From: a virus
DNA length: 64,000 bases
Direction: 5' to 3' (one strand)
IMG/VR virus record: IMGVR_UViG_3300008050_000039
Span: 1 to 64,000 of that record
The notes under the pieces are model-generated. The model was not told the DNA's origin, did no database searches, and saw nothing but the letters and a program-made list of their open reading frames with translations. Both the position numbers and the translations under genes were made by a program. The first letter of the stretch is position 1. Each line of letters opens with the position of its first letter. Positions 49,802 to 57,963 of the stretch are shown here, one piece after another.

Positions 49802-50317
49802 ATGGCTGGACAAAACAACCAAAATAGAAAATTACAAAATCTTATCAACATTGGTAAGATGGCAGATGATTCAGTCGGCGCATCCGAATTAGTGGATGAT
49901 TCAGTCGGTAATGCGGCATTAGGTAGCCTTCAAGAAAAGACACTACTTTATGAGTATGACTTCGCAGTAAGCGGTGGTTCAGCAGGTGCAATCGCACTTA
50001 CAGGCAGGGGTGGGGTCGCACCAACACAACTACCGGACAATGCAGTAATCACAAATGTAACCATTGAAGGTGTAACCGACAATACAAGCGGTGGTTCAGC
50101 AACAATCGCTCTTGGATATACAGGACAAACAGGTGCATTCTTAGCCGCAACAGCATATAATAATGCTATGTGGGATGTGAATGCAGTAACTTCGGGCGCA
50201 CCTGTTGTCGCTACCGGAAAAACAACTGCCGCAGTAGCAGTTCTCGCAACAATCGCAACAGCAGACCTAACAGCCGGTAAGTGGTATGTTTGGGTAACTT
50301 ACTTTGAAGGTGCGTGA
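49802..50317 (+). CDS. Structural beta protein, possible head fibre/decoration
   Basis: 171 residues. MADDSVGASELVDDSVGNAA is a short duplicated N-terminal motif often seen in capsid fibres; the rest is a Gly/Ala/Thr-rich beta domain. Leader GGGAGATGAAAAA. Virion role inferred. Confidence 0.6.
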   Translation: MAGQNNQNRKLQNLINIGKMADDSVGASELVDDSVGNAALGSLQEKTLLYEYDFAVSGGSAGAIALTGRGGVAPTQLPDNAVITNVTIEGVTDNTSGGSATIALGYTGQTGAFLAATAYNNAMWDVNAVTSGAPVVATGKTTAAVAVLATIATADLTAGKWYVWVTYFEGA

Positions 50318-50323
50318 GGCTAA

Positions 50324-50419
50324 ATGCCTACTCTTAATGAGGTCGTTCATGGCCCATCTAAGGCCAAGCCTAAGAAAAAGGCTAAGAAAAAAACAAAGCC
50401 TAAGTCTAAGAAAGAATAG
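50324..50419 (+). CDS. 31-residue Lys-rich peptide
   Basis: MPTLNEVVHGPSKAKPKKKA...; after the first ten residues it is nearly all Lys/Pro/Ser/Ala. GTGAGGCTAA gives a good ribosome site. May neutralise DNA or aid packaging; too short for a family match. Confidence 0.6.
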   Translation: MPTLNEVVHGPSKAKPKKKAKKKTKPKSKKE

Positions 50420-50450
50420 TGAAGCATAGTGAAGTGTAAAGTGAAGGGAT

Positions 50451-50825
50451 ATGGAAAAGAAACCGACAAAGGCTTATCTTGTAAAGCAACTTAGGAAACG
50501 GGAAATACCGATTCCTAAAGACGCAACAATAGAAATCTTAAAGCACCGCCTCAAATACTGGTTAGGTGGCGAGGGGTTTCATGTTAGACCGCTTAAATAT
50601 ACCGGAGCGATTAATTTTAGTAATTCCCCCGTTAAATTACTTACTGATAAAAACGCGCTATATTGGATTCCGAACAGCAAAATGGCTCATGTTATTGTCG
50701 GTTCACGCGTCGTTTTGATTTTAGATAGAACAAACAAACCTTCAAATGACGCTATCATACTTGATGTGCCAATAGACTACGATGAGGTGTTTAACGATGG
50801 CGGTAACGACAGCACAAATCCGTGA
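50451..50825 (+). CDS. SAP/HeH-like connector-region protein
   Basis: 124 residues. TKAYLVKQLRKREIPIPKDA...LKHRLKYWLG matches a HeH/SAP-type helix pair; the C-terminal part is beta-rich. The leader contains GTGAAG repeats. Position suggests a head-completion role. Confidence 0.6.
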   Translation: MEKKPTKAYLVKQLRKREIPIPKDATIEILKHRLKYWLGGEGFHVRPLKYTGAINFSNSPVKLLTDKNALYWIPNSKMAHVIVGSRVVLILDRTNKPSNDAIILDVPIDYDEVFNDGGNDSTNP

Positions 50826-51216
50826 CCTTCTAAATAGGCCACGCGGTCTTAACGAGGGAACAATTAACGAATACCTTACTATCCGTAATAACCAAGTGGA
50901 TAAAGTAGTGCGCGCCTCCGGTTTATTCGGGGTCACAGCGTCTAATGCGCCTACTACCGCACTTAAAGAAGACGCAGTAAAGTTTTTAGTTTGTATGGAT
51001 TGTTTGCGGGTAGTAATAGATACTATCCCTTCATGGGTTCCCGAAAAGAAACAGGGCGCACACGATATTAGATACCAACGACAACTTAAATCCTTTGAAG
51101 AACAGGCACAAAATGCTTTGGATGCAATATCAGAAAAAGGTGGGACTGTTTTTGTCATTGATTCAACAAACAGCAGAATAACAACAACCGGAAATGGTTT
51201 GTCGGGTCTTTTTTAA
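50797..51216 (+). CDS. Head-tail connector-like protein
   Basis: 139 residues from the ATG at 50797 (MAVTTAQIRDLLNRP), which follows GATGAGGTGTTTAAC; helical, with basic and acidic faces, similar in size and place to phage adaptor proteins. Overlaps the previous gene by 29 bp. Confidence 0.55.
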   Translation: MAVTTAQIRDLLNRPRGLNEGTINEYLTIRNNQVDKVVRASGLFGVTASNAPTTALKEDAVKFLVCMDCLRVVIDTIPSWVPEKKQGAHDIRYQRQLKSFEEQAQNALDAISEKGGTVFVIDSTNSRITTTGNGLSGLF

Positions 51217-51253
51217 GCGAAGTGAATATAGTGAAGTGTGAGATGATAAAAGA

Positions 51254-53002
51254 ATGGCAACAGTCACATGGGTAGGTTCAGTTGATACTAATGCGGCAAC
51301 GGGAGCCAACTGGTCGTCCGGCTCTATTCCAGGCTCCGGTGACGATGTAGTTTTCGGCCCCTCATCAAATAATGTTTGTGCTTGGTCGCATACTTCTATC
51401 GGCCAAGTCAATAAAATAATTATTCAAGCCACATTTCCCCACACACTTTTATTTCAAGGAGGGACGGTAATTTGCGCTTCACTTGATGTTTCAAGAGCCG
51501 GAACGGTTGACGCAAATAGCGCAACAGTTTTAATGTTTAATGATGGTGCTTATGATTTCACTAACAGTTATATTAAAATTGATAGTGTAAGTGACACAAG
51601 CCTTAATACATCAACTACGGGTATGTTTGCAAGCACTACGGCAAGAAGTAATCTGACCTTTACGATGATGATTATTGGAACGAGTAGTAGTCAAGGTTTA
51701 ATGTTTGACGATGGGGTTTATCCAAACATTTTTCTTAATGCTGGTTCGGGGGCTTACTTTTTCCCTGCTTATTTAACCCCTAATAATACCTATGGTATGG
51801 TGGATATGTTAGATTTGACATTGGCGGCAAATGTTTCCGCATCTATGACAAACCTTACTATTGCCGAAAATGATTATTCTAAAGTATTTAGATTAGGCGG
51901 CGACTTAACAATTTCTTCAACAACTAATTCTTTTGATATGGGCGTTTCAACTGTTCATTTCAAAGGTAAAGCATCTGGCTCCGCTTTTTATCTTCCTGTT
52001 GACGGCGATACTAATTATGGTTCATCTAATTCTTTTTCGTCGCGATTGTATAGTGTTGTTATTGATGCTGGCGATACGGCCGGCGATTTTGTCCTTATAG
52101 CGGCGGGGTTAACTCTTTCATGTAATAGCCTCACAATTAATGATGATGCTAACCTTTTTGGGCCGGCTACTGACCCAGGTTCGGAAATAATTTTGGTTGA
52201 ACGACCAAAGATTCGTGGTTCTTGGAACTTTCAACAAATAGCAGATGGACACTTTCGTTCTGTAAATACGCATCATGTTCTCGGTGTTTCGCAGGGCGGC
52301 ACAGGTCTTTCAAGTATTAGTGCTACCAAAATACTATTTGGTAATAATAAAGCGGCTGTTGGTATTTCAAGTGATTTCACATGGAACGATTCAACTAAGG
52401 TTCTTTATGTTAATGGTAAATTAACAGTCACAGGTCTTATTGACCCGACGGGCCTTGAACTGACCCCTACCGCCTCAAATCCAGGGGGGGAGGTCGCTAA
52501 TACTCTTTGGCTTGATAGCGGCGATAGTAATAAATTAAAATTAGGGTCAAGCGAAGTTAGTGGTGGTAGCACCCCCGCAACAGCACACATTTCATTATCA
52601 ACAAGCATGGTTGGTTTTCCGTCGGGCGCATATACACCATGCGGATTAGATACAGCAGACTTTGATACAGCAGGTGCTTGGGATAATACAAATAAGTATT
52701 ATGTTGTGCCAACAACAGGTAAATACTTCGTATCATTTTCTGTTTCTATTCGCTATACTTCATCCTCAGAAGTCACCATAGCATCATTATATGTTGATAC
52801 GGGGGCTGGTATGAATAACAGGATAAAGACGACTTATGGTAGGGGTTCGGGCGAACCTTCGGGTGGTTCAATTTTATTAAACTTAGATGCGGGGGATAAG
52901 ATAGCCCTTTATTGTTATCATAATGGGGGGGCAGGTAAAAACCTCATTGGTGATTCGGTCACAGAAGGTATAACCTTTTTGAGTATAGCGGAGATTGTTT
53001 AA
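51254..53002 (+). CDS. Beta-solenoid spike with C-terminal C1q-like domain
   Basis: 582 residues. N-terminus VTWVGSVDTNAATGANWSSG resembles the start of beta-helix adhesins; the middle has the tail-fibre motif SQGGTGLSSISATKILFGNN and GKLTVTGLIDPTGLELTP. The last ~135 residues (AHISLSTSMVGFPSG...YYVVPTTGKYFVSFSVSIRY...FLSIAEIV) fit a C1q/TNF-like jelly roll. Such trimers bind surface glycans or proteins, so this is a good receptor-binding candidate. The C1q-like end is common in marine phages. Confidence 0.75.
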   Translation: MATVTWVGSVDTNAATGANWSSGSIPGSGDDVVFGPSSNNVCAWSHTSIGQVNKIIIQATFPHTLLFQGGTVICASLDVSRAGTVDANSATVLMFNDGAYDFTNSYIKIDSVSDTSLNTSTTGMFASTTARSNLTFTMMIIGTSSSQGLMFDDGVYPNIFLNAGSGAYFFPAYLTPNNTYGMVDMLDLTLAANVSASMTNLTIAENDYSKVFRLGGDLTISSTTNSFDMGVSTVHFKGKASGSAFYLPVDGDTNYGSSNSFSSRLYSVVIDAGDTAGDFVLIAAGLTLSCNSLTINDDANLFGPATDPGSEIILVERPKIRGSWNFQQIADGHFRSVNTHHVLGVSQGGTGLSSISATKILFGNNKAAVGISSDFTWNDSTKVLYVNGKLTVTGLIDPTGLELTPTASNPGGEVANTLWLDSGDSNKLKLGSSEVSGGSTPATAHISLSTSMVGFPSGAYTPCGLDTADFDTAGAWDNTNKYYVVPTTGKYFVSFSVSIRYTSSSEVTIASLYVDTGAGMNNRIKTTYGRGSGEPSGGSILLNLDAGDKIALYCYHNGGAGKNLIGDSVTEGITFLSIAEIV

Positions 53003-53003
53003 T

Positions 53004-53174
53004 ATGAAATCATTAGAACAGGTATTGATGGAGAACTATGCGGGTTTTGACCCAACGATATTCCCCCTTGTCCAAAATGACGGGGATGGTGAATACTTTA
53101 GGCGTGACCTATGGCCCGCCGAACTTGGTGATGCACCAACGGATGAACAATTAGGAGAGTGGATAAATGAGTGA
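53004..53174 (+). CDS. 56-residue acidic protein
   Basis: MKSLEQVLMENYAGFDPTIF...; acidic and helical, ends in WINE. Starts two bases after the spike stop and overlaps the next gene by 8 bp. No family recognised. Confidence 0.55.
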   Translation: MKSLEQVLMENYAGFDPTIFPLVQNDGDGEYFRRDLWPAELGDAPTDEQLGEWINE

Positions 53175-53358
53175 AAGTAATGAAAAACGGAAAGGAAAAA
53201 TAGTGTATAGACCGCCGGAAAAGTGCTATACTAATGTATATATTGAAATAACAGCGCATGGTTATAAGATTTATAGACACGGTATGGAGCGACCATTTAC
53301 TGTAATACCACATAGCGCAGTAAAAGAAGTCTTATACGATAGAGAAAGTGATAGGTGA
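53167..53358 (+). CDS. Small basic hypothetical protein
   Basis: 63 residues, beta-rich (NVYIEITAHGYKIYRHGM) with a basic N-terminus (SNEKRKGKIVYR). AGGAGAGTGGATAA precedes the ATG. No family recognised. Confidence 0.55.
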   Translation: MSESNEKRKGKIVYRPPEKCYTNVYIEITAHGYKIYRHGMERPFTVIPHSAVKEVLYDRESDR

Positions 53359-53365
53359 TATTAGA

Positions 53366-53608
53366 ATGATGTTAGAATGGAATGATATATTAGTGATTGG
53401 TTCTTTGATTGGTATAGTAGGCGGCGCGATTTGGTGGGGCTACAAAAAATACCAAATAGTAATGGCCGATGGTAAAGTAACGATTGATGAAATCGTTAGC
53501 GGCGGTCACGACTTAATGGATAAAATAGCAACAACAAGAGAAGAGATTGATGAAGTCTTATCCACCGATAAAGGCGAAGTATTAAAAGACAAGTTGGGTG
53601 GGGAATAA
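53366..53608 (+). CDS. Single-pass membrane protein
   Basis: 80 residues from the ATG at 53366 (MMLEWNDILVIG), after AGGTGATATTAGA. One TM (LVIGSLIGIVGGAIWWGY), then an acidic helix (DLMDKIATTREEIDEVLS). Function unknown. Confidence 0.55.
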   Translation: MMLEWNDILVIGSLIGIVGGAIWWGYKKYQIVMADGKVTIDEIVSGGHDLMDKIATTREEIDEVLSTDKGEVLKDKLGGE

Positions 53609-53610
53609 TC

Positions 53611-54147
53611 ATGGCTTATTACTGTTCAAATGCTGATGTTGGTATGCGTTTAGGTCTTGATTCCGGCCAACGCAACAGGGCTAATACACGACTTACTGCG
53701 GCAGTTAGAAGGGCCACAATAGATATAGACCAAGAGTTTCGCGGGTATGGGCGTGATGTGCCAAACCGTGAAATTGGAGAAACAACATCAAATGGTGCAG
53801 TAGCGGCAGGTGCTACAACCATAACTCTTACTTCGGGAACTGATTTCGCATCGGCAGGTAATGGAAACATTGATGGTGACTCTTTCGCTTGGACAGGCAA
53901 AAGCACAAACGACCTTACAGGTGTTACGGGTGTTTCGGCAGACCACGCAACAGGCGTTACCGTTCAAGAGGGAGAGTTTGCTCATGTTCTCCGAGAGATA
54001 TGTGGCGACCTTGCGGCGGCTTATTATTTAGAAGACGAGGGAGCATTTCAAACAAGTGGGCCGGAGGGTGGCTTAAGGGGTTCAATTCTAAGAGAGCGTG
54101 GAACCCTTAATCTCCGCCGATTGGCTCATCTCGGCTCGGTTGATTGA
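53611..54147 (+). CDS. Head-tail adaptor (gp6-like) with beta insert
   Basis: 178 residues. CSNADVGMRLGLDSGQRN...AVRRATIDIDQEFRGYG at the start and ICGDLAAAYYLEDEGAF later give the helical core of HK97 gp6-type adaptors; a beta-rich insert (ATTITLTSGTDFASAGN) lies between. Joins portal and tail. Confidence 0.7.
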   Translation: MAYYCSNADVGMRLGLDSGQRNRANTRLTAAVRRATIDIDQEFRGYGRDVPNREIGETTSNGAVAAGATTITLTSGTDFASAGNGNIDGDSFAWTGKSTNDLTGVTGVSADHATGVTVQEGEFAHVLREICGDLAAAYYLEDEGAFQTSGPEGGLRGSILRERGTLNLRRLAHLGSVD

Positions 54148-54159
54148 GGGTGATTAAGA

Positions 54160-54783
54160 ATGGTTGTTGATTTAGGCGTTGGTTCCGATTCCCCTATAAC
54201 CTTTTTGATTGCTTTTGATAAAGGTAAATTGACCCGTATTCTCAAAAAGTTCCGAGCAGAAGCAGTTAAAGTTATTGGTCGGGAAATCAAGAAAATTATG
54301 CAAGAAGAAAAGAACAATACAAAAAACAGACTCAAGAGCAGGGGGGTTTCGGGTTCCGCACCGGATAAAATCGCCCAATCACTTATGGTATTAGGCCCAG
54401 AAGAATACGGTGAAGAGATAGTGGTTCATTTTGGTTCTTCGGATGGTTTTTCATTAGATGGGGTGAAAGGTAGCAGGGGTGGAAAAATAGCGGAATTATA
54501 TGAAGAGGGGCGACCTAAATACAGTTATAATTTCAAAGGTGGTGGAAAGGGGACAGCGCACAAAGAGGGGCGACCAATCGTGCCTTCAAAGATGCGTGGG
54601 GGTGCTGGTTCATCCTTGTCAAACTATCTCCCTCCAGGGACACAGACCCACGCGGGTTATCCTAAATTAGCGTGGAACGCAACAACGAAAGAAAACACAC
54701 AAAGGAAATTAGTATCAAATAGAATACCGGATGCGCTCGCCCGCGCTTTCGGAGAGCATTTTTACGACAAGAGGTTTAGGTGA
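54160..54783 (+). CDS. Neck/tail-completion protein (gp10-like)
   Basis: 207 residues, basic. The helical N-terminus (LTRILKKFRAEAVKVIGREI) and the middle SAPDKIAQSLMV fit the HK97 gp10-type minor head/tail protein. Precedes the tail terminator as usual. Confidence 0.65.
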   Translation: MVVDLGVGSDSPITFLIAFDKGKLTRILKKFRAEAVKVIGREIKKIMQEEKNNTKNRLKSRGVSGSAPDKIAQSLMVLGPEEYGEEIVVHFGSSDGFSLDGVKGSRGGKIAELYEEGRPKYSYNFKGGGKGTAHKEGRPIVPSKMRGGAGSSLSNYLPPGTQTHAGYPKLAWNATTKENTQRKLVSNRIPDALARAFGEHFYDKRFR

Positions 54784-54788
54784 TTTTT

Positions 54789-55880
54789 ATGGCAATAGCA
54801 ACAAAGACACAATTTTGGACAAGTCGTTTGAACGGCGAGAACCCTGCCTCTCCTTCGGTGGCGGCAATAGCAGACAATGATGCGTGGACAGAAGTAGGTT
54901 CCGCAGGTGGTGGTTCAGCGACCACCGATGATTATTGGACAATTACTTCAGACCAAGAATGGAAAGTGGTTCCAACATCAAGTGAATACACTATCGTTGG
55001 TGTCTTTTATTTTAGTGACGCATCTAATATCCCCACCAATGGAACGGTGTTAATGTCGCTGGATAATGGAACGCATAAGGTTGAAGTCAAATCCAAAGGC
55101 ACAAACGCTAAATTAGATTTGGTGGGAGCCACTACGGTAACTACACATGACCTTGATTTGGATATGGGCGACAGCGACGCCGTTCCTGTTTTTCTTCGTT
55201 TGACGCTCGCTTCTGATGGCACAGCAAATCTATATATGCGGGAAATCATAGAGGATGATGATGGGGCTACCCACTATCTGTCCGTCACAGGTGCTTCGGG
55301 TTCAAGTAAAAAAATAGGGTGGGGTAACGATGATGGAACGGTGAAGTGGGCGGCTATTTACGCTACCCATTATGGGGCGTTTAGTCCCGATGAATTAATG
55401 ACTTCTGATTTCGCACAGGACGCGCTCGGTCGCATGGGGCTTGCTACCGTTCAACAATTGAAGGATAGTAAGCGTATGTTTTTGAAAACACATTTAGACG
55501 ATTCCGCTATTGTTTATGGTTACGATATTTCAAGCCAAATGCTGAACCGAATGACCCCACCGACAATCCATGTTTTACTTCGTTCTCTTACCTCTCCGCA
55601 GTTTGACGCGATAGGCGGAGGACGCATAATCCAAGAATATGATGTGATTATTTATGTCACCACAAGAGGCACTAACTATAAAGACGCATACCGAACCTGC
55701 CTCAATATAGCGGGTGAAGTCTTTGACGAATTATACACGAATACAGGGGTTAGAGGGAACACCGATAGTATTATTTCCTATACAGCCGATTTGGACACAA
55801 AATTAGACGATGATGAGGTGGTATGCGTGCATACCCTCACTTTTAGATATATGCGGCGTGTTAATATGCGACACCGTTAG
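54789..55880 (+). CDS. Lectin-like domain fused to tail terminator
   Basis: 363 residues from the ATG at 54789. Residues ~20-215 look like a concanavalin/LamG-type beta sandwich (EYTIVGVFYFSDASNIP, VPVFLRLTLASDGTANLYM); the C-terminal ~140 residues (MFLKTHLDDSAIVYGYD...EYDVIIYVTTRGTNY...TLTFRYMRR) fit a tail-terminator fold. A lectin on a terminator is unusual. Confidence 0.6.
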   Translation: MAIATKTQFWTSRLNGENPASPSVAAIADNDAWTEVGSAGGGSATTDDYWTITSDQEWKVVPTSSEYTIVGVFYFSDASNIPTNGTVLMSLDNGTHKVEVKSKGTNAKLDLVGATTVTTHDLDLDMGDSDAVPVFLRLTLASDGTANLYMREIIEDDDGATHYLSVTGASGSSKKIGWGNDDGTVKWAAIYATHYGAFSPDELMTSDFAQDALGRMGLATVQQLKDSKRMFLKTHLDDSAIVYGYDISSQMLNRMTPPTIHVLLRSLTSPQFDAIGGGRIIQEYDVIIYVTTRGTNYKDAYRTCLNIAGEVFDELYTNTGVRGNTDSIISYTADLDTKLDDDEVVCVHTLTFRYMRRVNMRHR

Positions 55881-55894
55881 ACGCTTGAAAGGTA

Positions 55895-55906
55895 ATACTT
55901 AAGTAT
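55895..55906. promoter_or_regulatory. Palindrome upstream of the tail-tube gene
   Basis: ATACTTAAGTAT, a perfect 12-bp palindrome in the 64-bp gap before the tail-tube gene; AT-rich and about 39 bp before the ATG, so it may act as a TATA/operator for this highly expressed gene. Confidence 0.4.
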
Positions 55907-55944
55907 CAACCCCATAATCAAGTAATGTATAGAGGTAGTTATAC

Positions 55945-56997
55945 ATGGCACAAAGTAGCGAGTTTGACCTTAGATATGTGGCACTTGCCAAAGAAAGCAC
56001 TTATGGAACAGACCCAGAAACCACACCATCAGCCGCTTATTTTTATGGTGAATGTGATGATGAATCTTTTGCCCACAAGTTTGATTTGTTGACACGCGGG
56101 GATATGTCCACAGCAATTGCTTCAAAATCAGTCACCGGAAAAGAATACTCGGAAGGTGGTGTAAATCTTGCACTACAACCGGATGATTTCGGCGGTATGT
56201 GTTTTTTGGGGTTCTTTCCTAACAATTCGTATGGTTCTGCCGCACACACTTTCAACGAAGGCGACAGTTTAACCGCACACGCATACCCATCATTTACAAT
56301 GCGTGTTGGTCGTGAAGATAAAGAACACAAATATACCGGAATGGTAGCAAGCCGAATGAGCGTTAGCGCATCAGCCGGCGAATATACAATGATGAGCGTT
56401 GATTGGGTCGGTAAGGCTGAATCAGCAACACTTGCTATTGATAATGCAAATGCTTGTCTTGGCGCATCCAATGTGTCTTTCAGCACCAACGATGCACTAC
56501 ACTTTGCAGACGGAACAATCTTTTTCGGTCAAGCATCAGATGGAACAGCGACAGCAAAGGTGAAGGCGGTTGATTTTGAGATTAGCCTAAACCGTGACAC
56601 CGACAATGCTTGTTCTATTGGTAGCAATACATATAGTCGTGCGCCTCCTGTCCAAATGCGTGAAATTAGCGGTAGTATTGAGTTTAACCAAGTGGTGCAT
56701 TCGGCGGCTTCATCCACCAATGAACCTACATACGATACTTTGATTGCGGCTGACGGACATTTAATAAACCAAACAACTTCAACACCGGCAATGGTTCTTA
56801 AGTTTTCTGATGAAGCCGGAACCAATTATATTGAGTTTAAGTTCTTCCATCTAAGATTTGAAGCACCCGAAGCAACCGTTAGTGGTCGTGACACACAAAC
56901 AATGAAAGTTAATTTCATTGCCCTTGCAGACCCCAATAACAACAATGATGCCATGAGCGTTAAGATGAAGGGTTCACAGCGAACAACTGCTTACTGA
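55945..56997 (+). CDS. Major tail tube protein
   Basis: 350 residues. RYVALAKESTYGTDPETTPS is the characteristic N-terminus of phage tail tube proteins, followed by a beta-rich body with SFTMRVGREDKEHKYTGM and AVDFEISLNRDTDN. Long enough to include a surface domain. AGAGGTAGTTATAC precedes the ATG. Confidence 0.85.
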   Translation: MAQSSEFDLRYVALAKESTYGTDPETTPSAAYFYGECDDESFAHKFDLLTRGDMSTAIASKSVTGKEYSEGGVNLALQPDDFGGMCFLGFFPNNSYGSAAHTFNEGDSLTAHAYPSFTMRVGREDKEHKYTGMVASRMSVSASAGEYTMMSVDWVGKAESATLAIDNANACLGASNVSFSTNDALHFADGTIFFGQASDGTATAKVKAVDFEISLNRDTDNACSIGSNTYSRAPPVQMREISGSIEFNQVVHSAASSTNEPTYDTLIAADGHLINQTTSTPAMVLKFSDEAGTNYIEFKFFHLRFEAPEATVSGRDTQTMKVNFIALADPNNNNDAMSVKMKGSQRTTAY

Positions 56998-57009
56998 TGG
57001 GGTGTTTAA

Positions 57010-57228
57010 GTGGCTCTTTCAGATAATGTCGGCGGCATAGAGATAACTGATAAGTCAAAACTGACTGTCACTACCGTTGAATCAACTCTTGAAGGTATTG
57101 ACGCCGCGCTTCAAACAGCCCTTCGTAGCGCAACATTCGCCAATTCTGATGTAATTTATTCAATACAAATTATGAGGAATAAAAATAGCAATGATTGTAT
57201 AGCATATATCGTTTGGGAAAACCAATGA
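57010..57228 (+). CDS. Small hypothetical tail-region protein
   Basis: 72 residues from GTG 57010 after GGGGTGTTTAA. Helical middle (LEGIDAALQTALRSATF) and a beta end. No family recognised. Confidence 0.55.
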   Translation: MALSDNVGGIEITDKSKLTVTTVESTLEGIDAALQTALRSATFANSDVIYSIQIMRNKNSNDCIAYIVWENQ

Positions 57229-57289
57229 TTTTAGAGAAATAGAGTAGTGTAGTATTCACAAGTTAGTGAAAAAGAGAAGTGGAGAGAAA

Positions 57290-57649
57290 ATGCCTGTATT
57301 GAAAAAACAGATTGAATTAGACGACGGAACGATGATTTGGGTTCGCCAAGCATCCGGTATGGACAAACTCAAAATTGAGAATATCCAAGCCCGAACCTTT
57401 AGAAAGTTTAGGGAATATGGTCTTGACCCTACCGAATGGACAGAAGAACAACACACCGAGTTTGCAGACGCATTGGATGAAGCGGGCGGCGGTATGGAAA
57501 ACCAAATACAACAATGGGTTCCTAATTGTGTCCTTGAAGAAGATTTCAATATGGATAGTCTTACCTCCGAAGAATTACGAAGAATACTACTATTCGTGCG
57601 CGGTGACGACAAGGAGGGGGCAATCCCTTTAGTCAATTCTTCCGAGTAG
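57290..57649 (+). CDS. Tail assembly chaperone, gpG-like
   Basis: 119 residues from the ATG at 57290 (AGTGGAGAGAAA before it); a GTG at 57266 is also open. Helical (FADALDEAGGGMENQIQQW), acidic end. Placed between tail tube and tape measure like lambda gpG. A CCCTTTA slippery heptamer at 57625-57631 in the right phase lets ribosomes shift -1 into the next frame. Confidence 0.7.
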   Translation: MPVLKKQIELDDGTMIWVRQASGMDKLKIENIQARTFRKFREYGLDPTEWTEEQHTEFADALDEAGGGMENQIQQWVPNCVLEEDFNMDSLTSEELRRILLFVRGDDKEGAIPLVNSSE

Positions 57650-57963
57650 CACCTAACTTATGTATGGCCTACAAGGGAACGACCCCTTCTGAATTATGGT
57701 CGCGCTATGATTGCGAAGGTGGACAACACTTACTTGAAATGGATTTGTTAGTCGCAACGGAAATAAACGAAAGAATATCCGAAGCAACAAGAGATGCGAG
57801 TAAGAAGGATGGCAAGGGTGCGGCGGCCCGCTTGAAGCAGAAGCGAGAGCGGCGCAAAAGCCAACAAATAAATAACGCTGATGATATGTTGAGTATAATT
57901 AGAGAAGCGGGTATGCCTATTGAAGAGGCGACCAACAGTAGTAGCGAAGGTGAAAACGAATGA
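57607..57963 (+). CDS. Tail assembly chaperone, T-part (read by -1 frameshift)
   Basis: The -1 frame is open from 57607 and, after the slip, continues FSQFFRVAPNLCMAYKG... to 57963. An ATG at 57664 could also start it but has no ribosome site. The fusion would be about 224 residues, close to lambda gpG-T. The C-terminal half is charged (ARLKQKRERRKSQQ). Overlaps the tape-measure start by 4 bp. Confidence 0.65.
   Translation, partial: RQGGGNPFSQFFRVAPNLCMAYKGTTPSELWSRYDCEGGQHLLEMDLLVATEINERISEATRDASKKDGKGAAARLKQKRERRKSQQINNADDMLSIIREAGMPIEEATNSSSEGENE
57625..57631 (+). promoter_or_regulatory. Slippery heptamer for -1 frameshift
   Basis: C-CCT-TTA in the zero frame, of the canonical X-XXY-YYZ form, 15 bp before the zero-frame stop. 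Slipping back gives CCC-TTT, after which the frame stays open to 57963. Confidence 0.6.
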
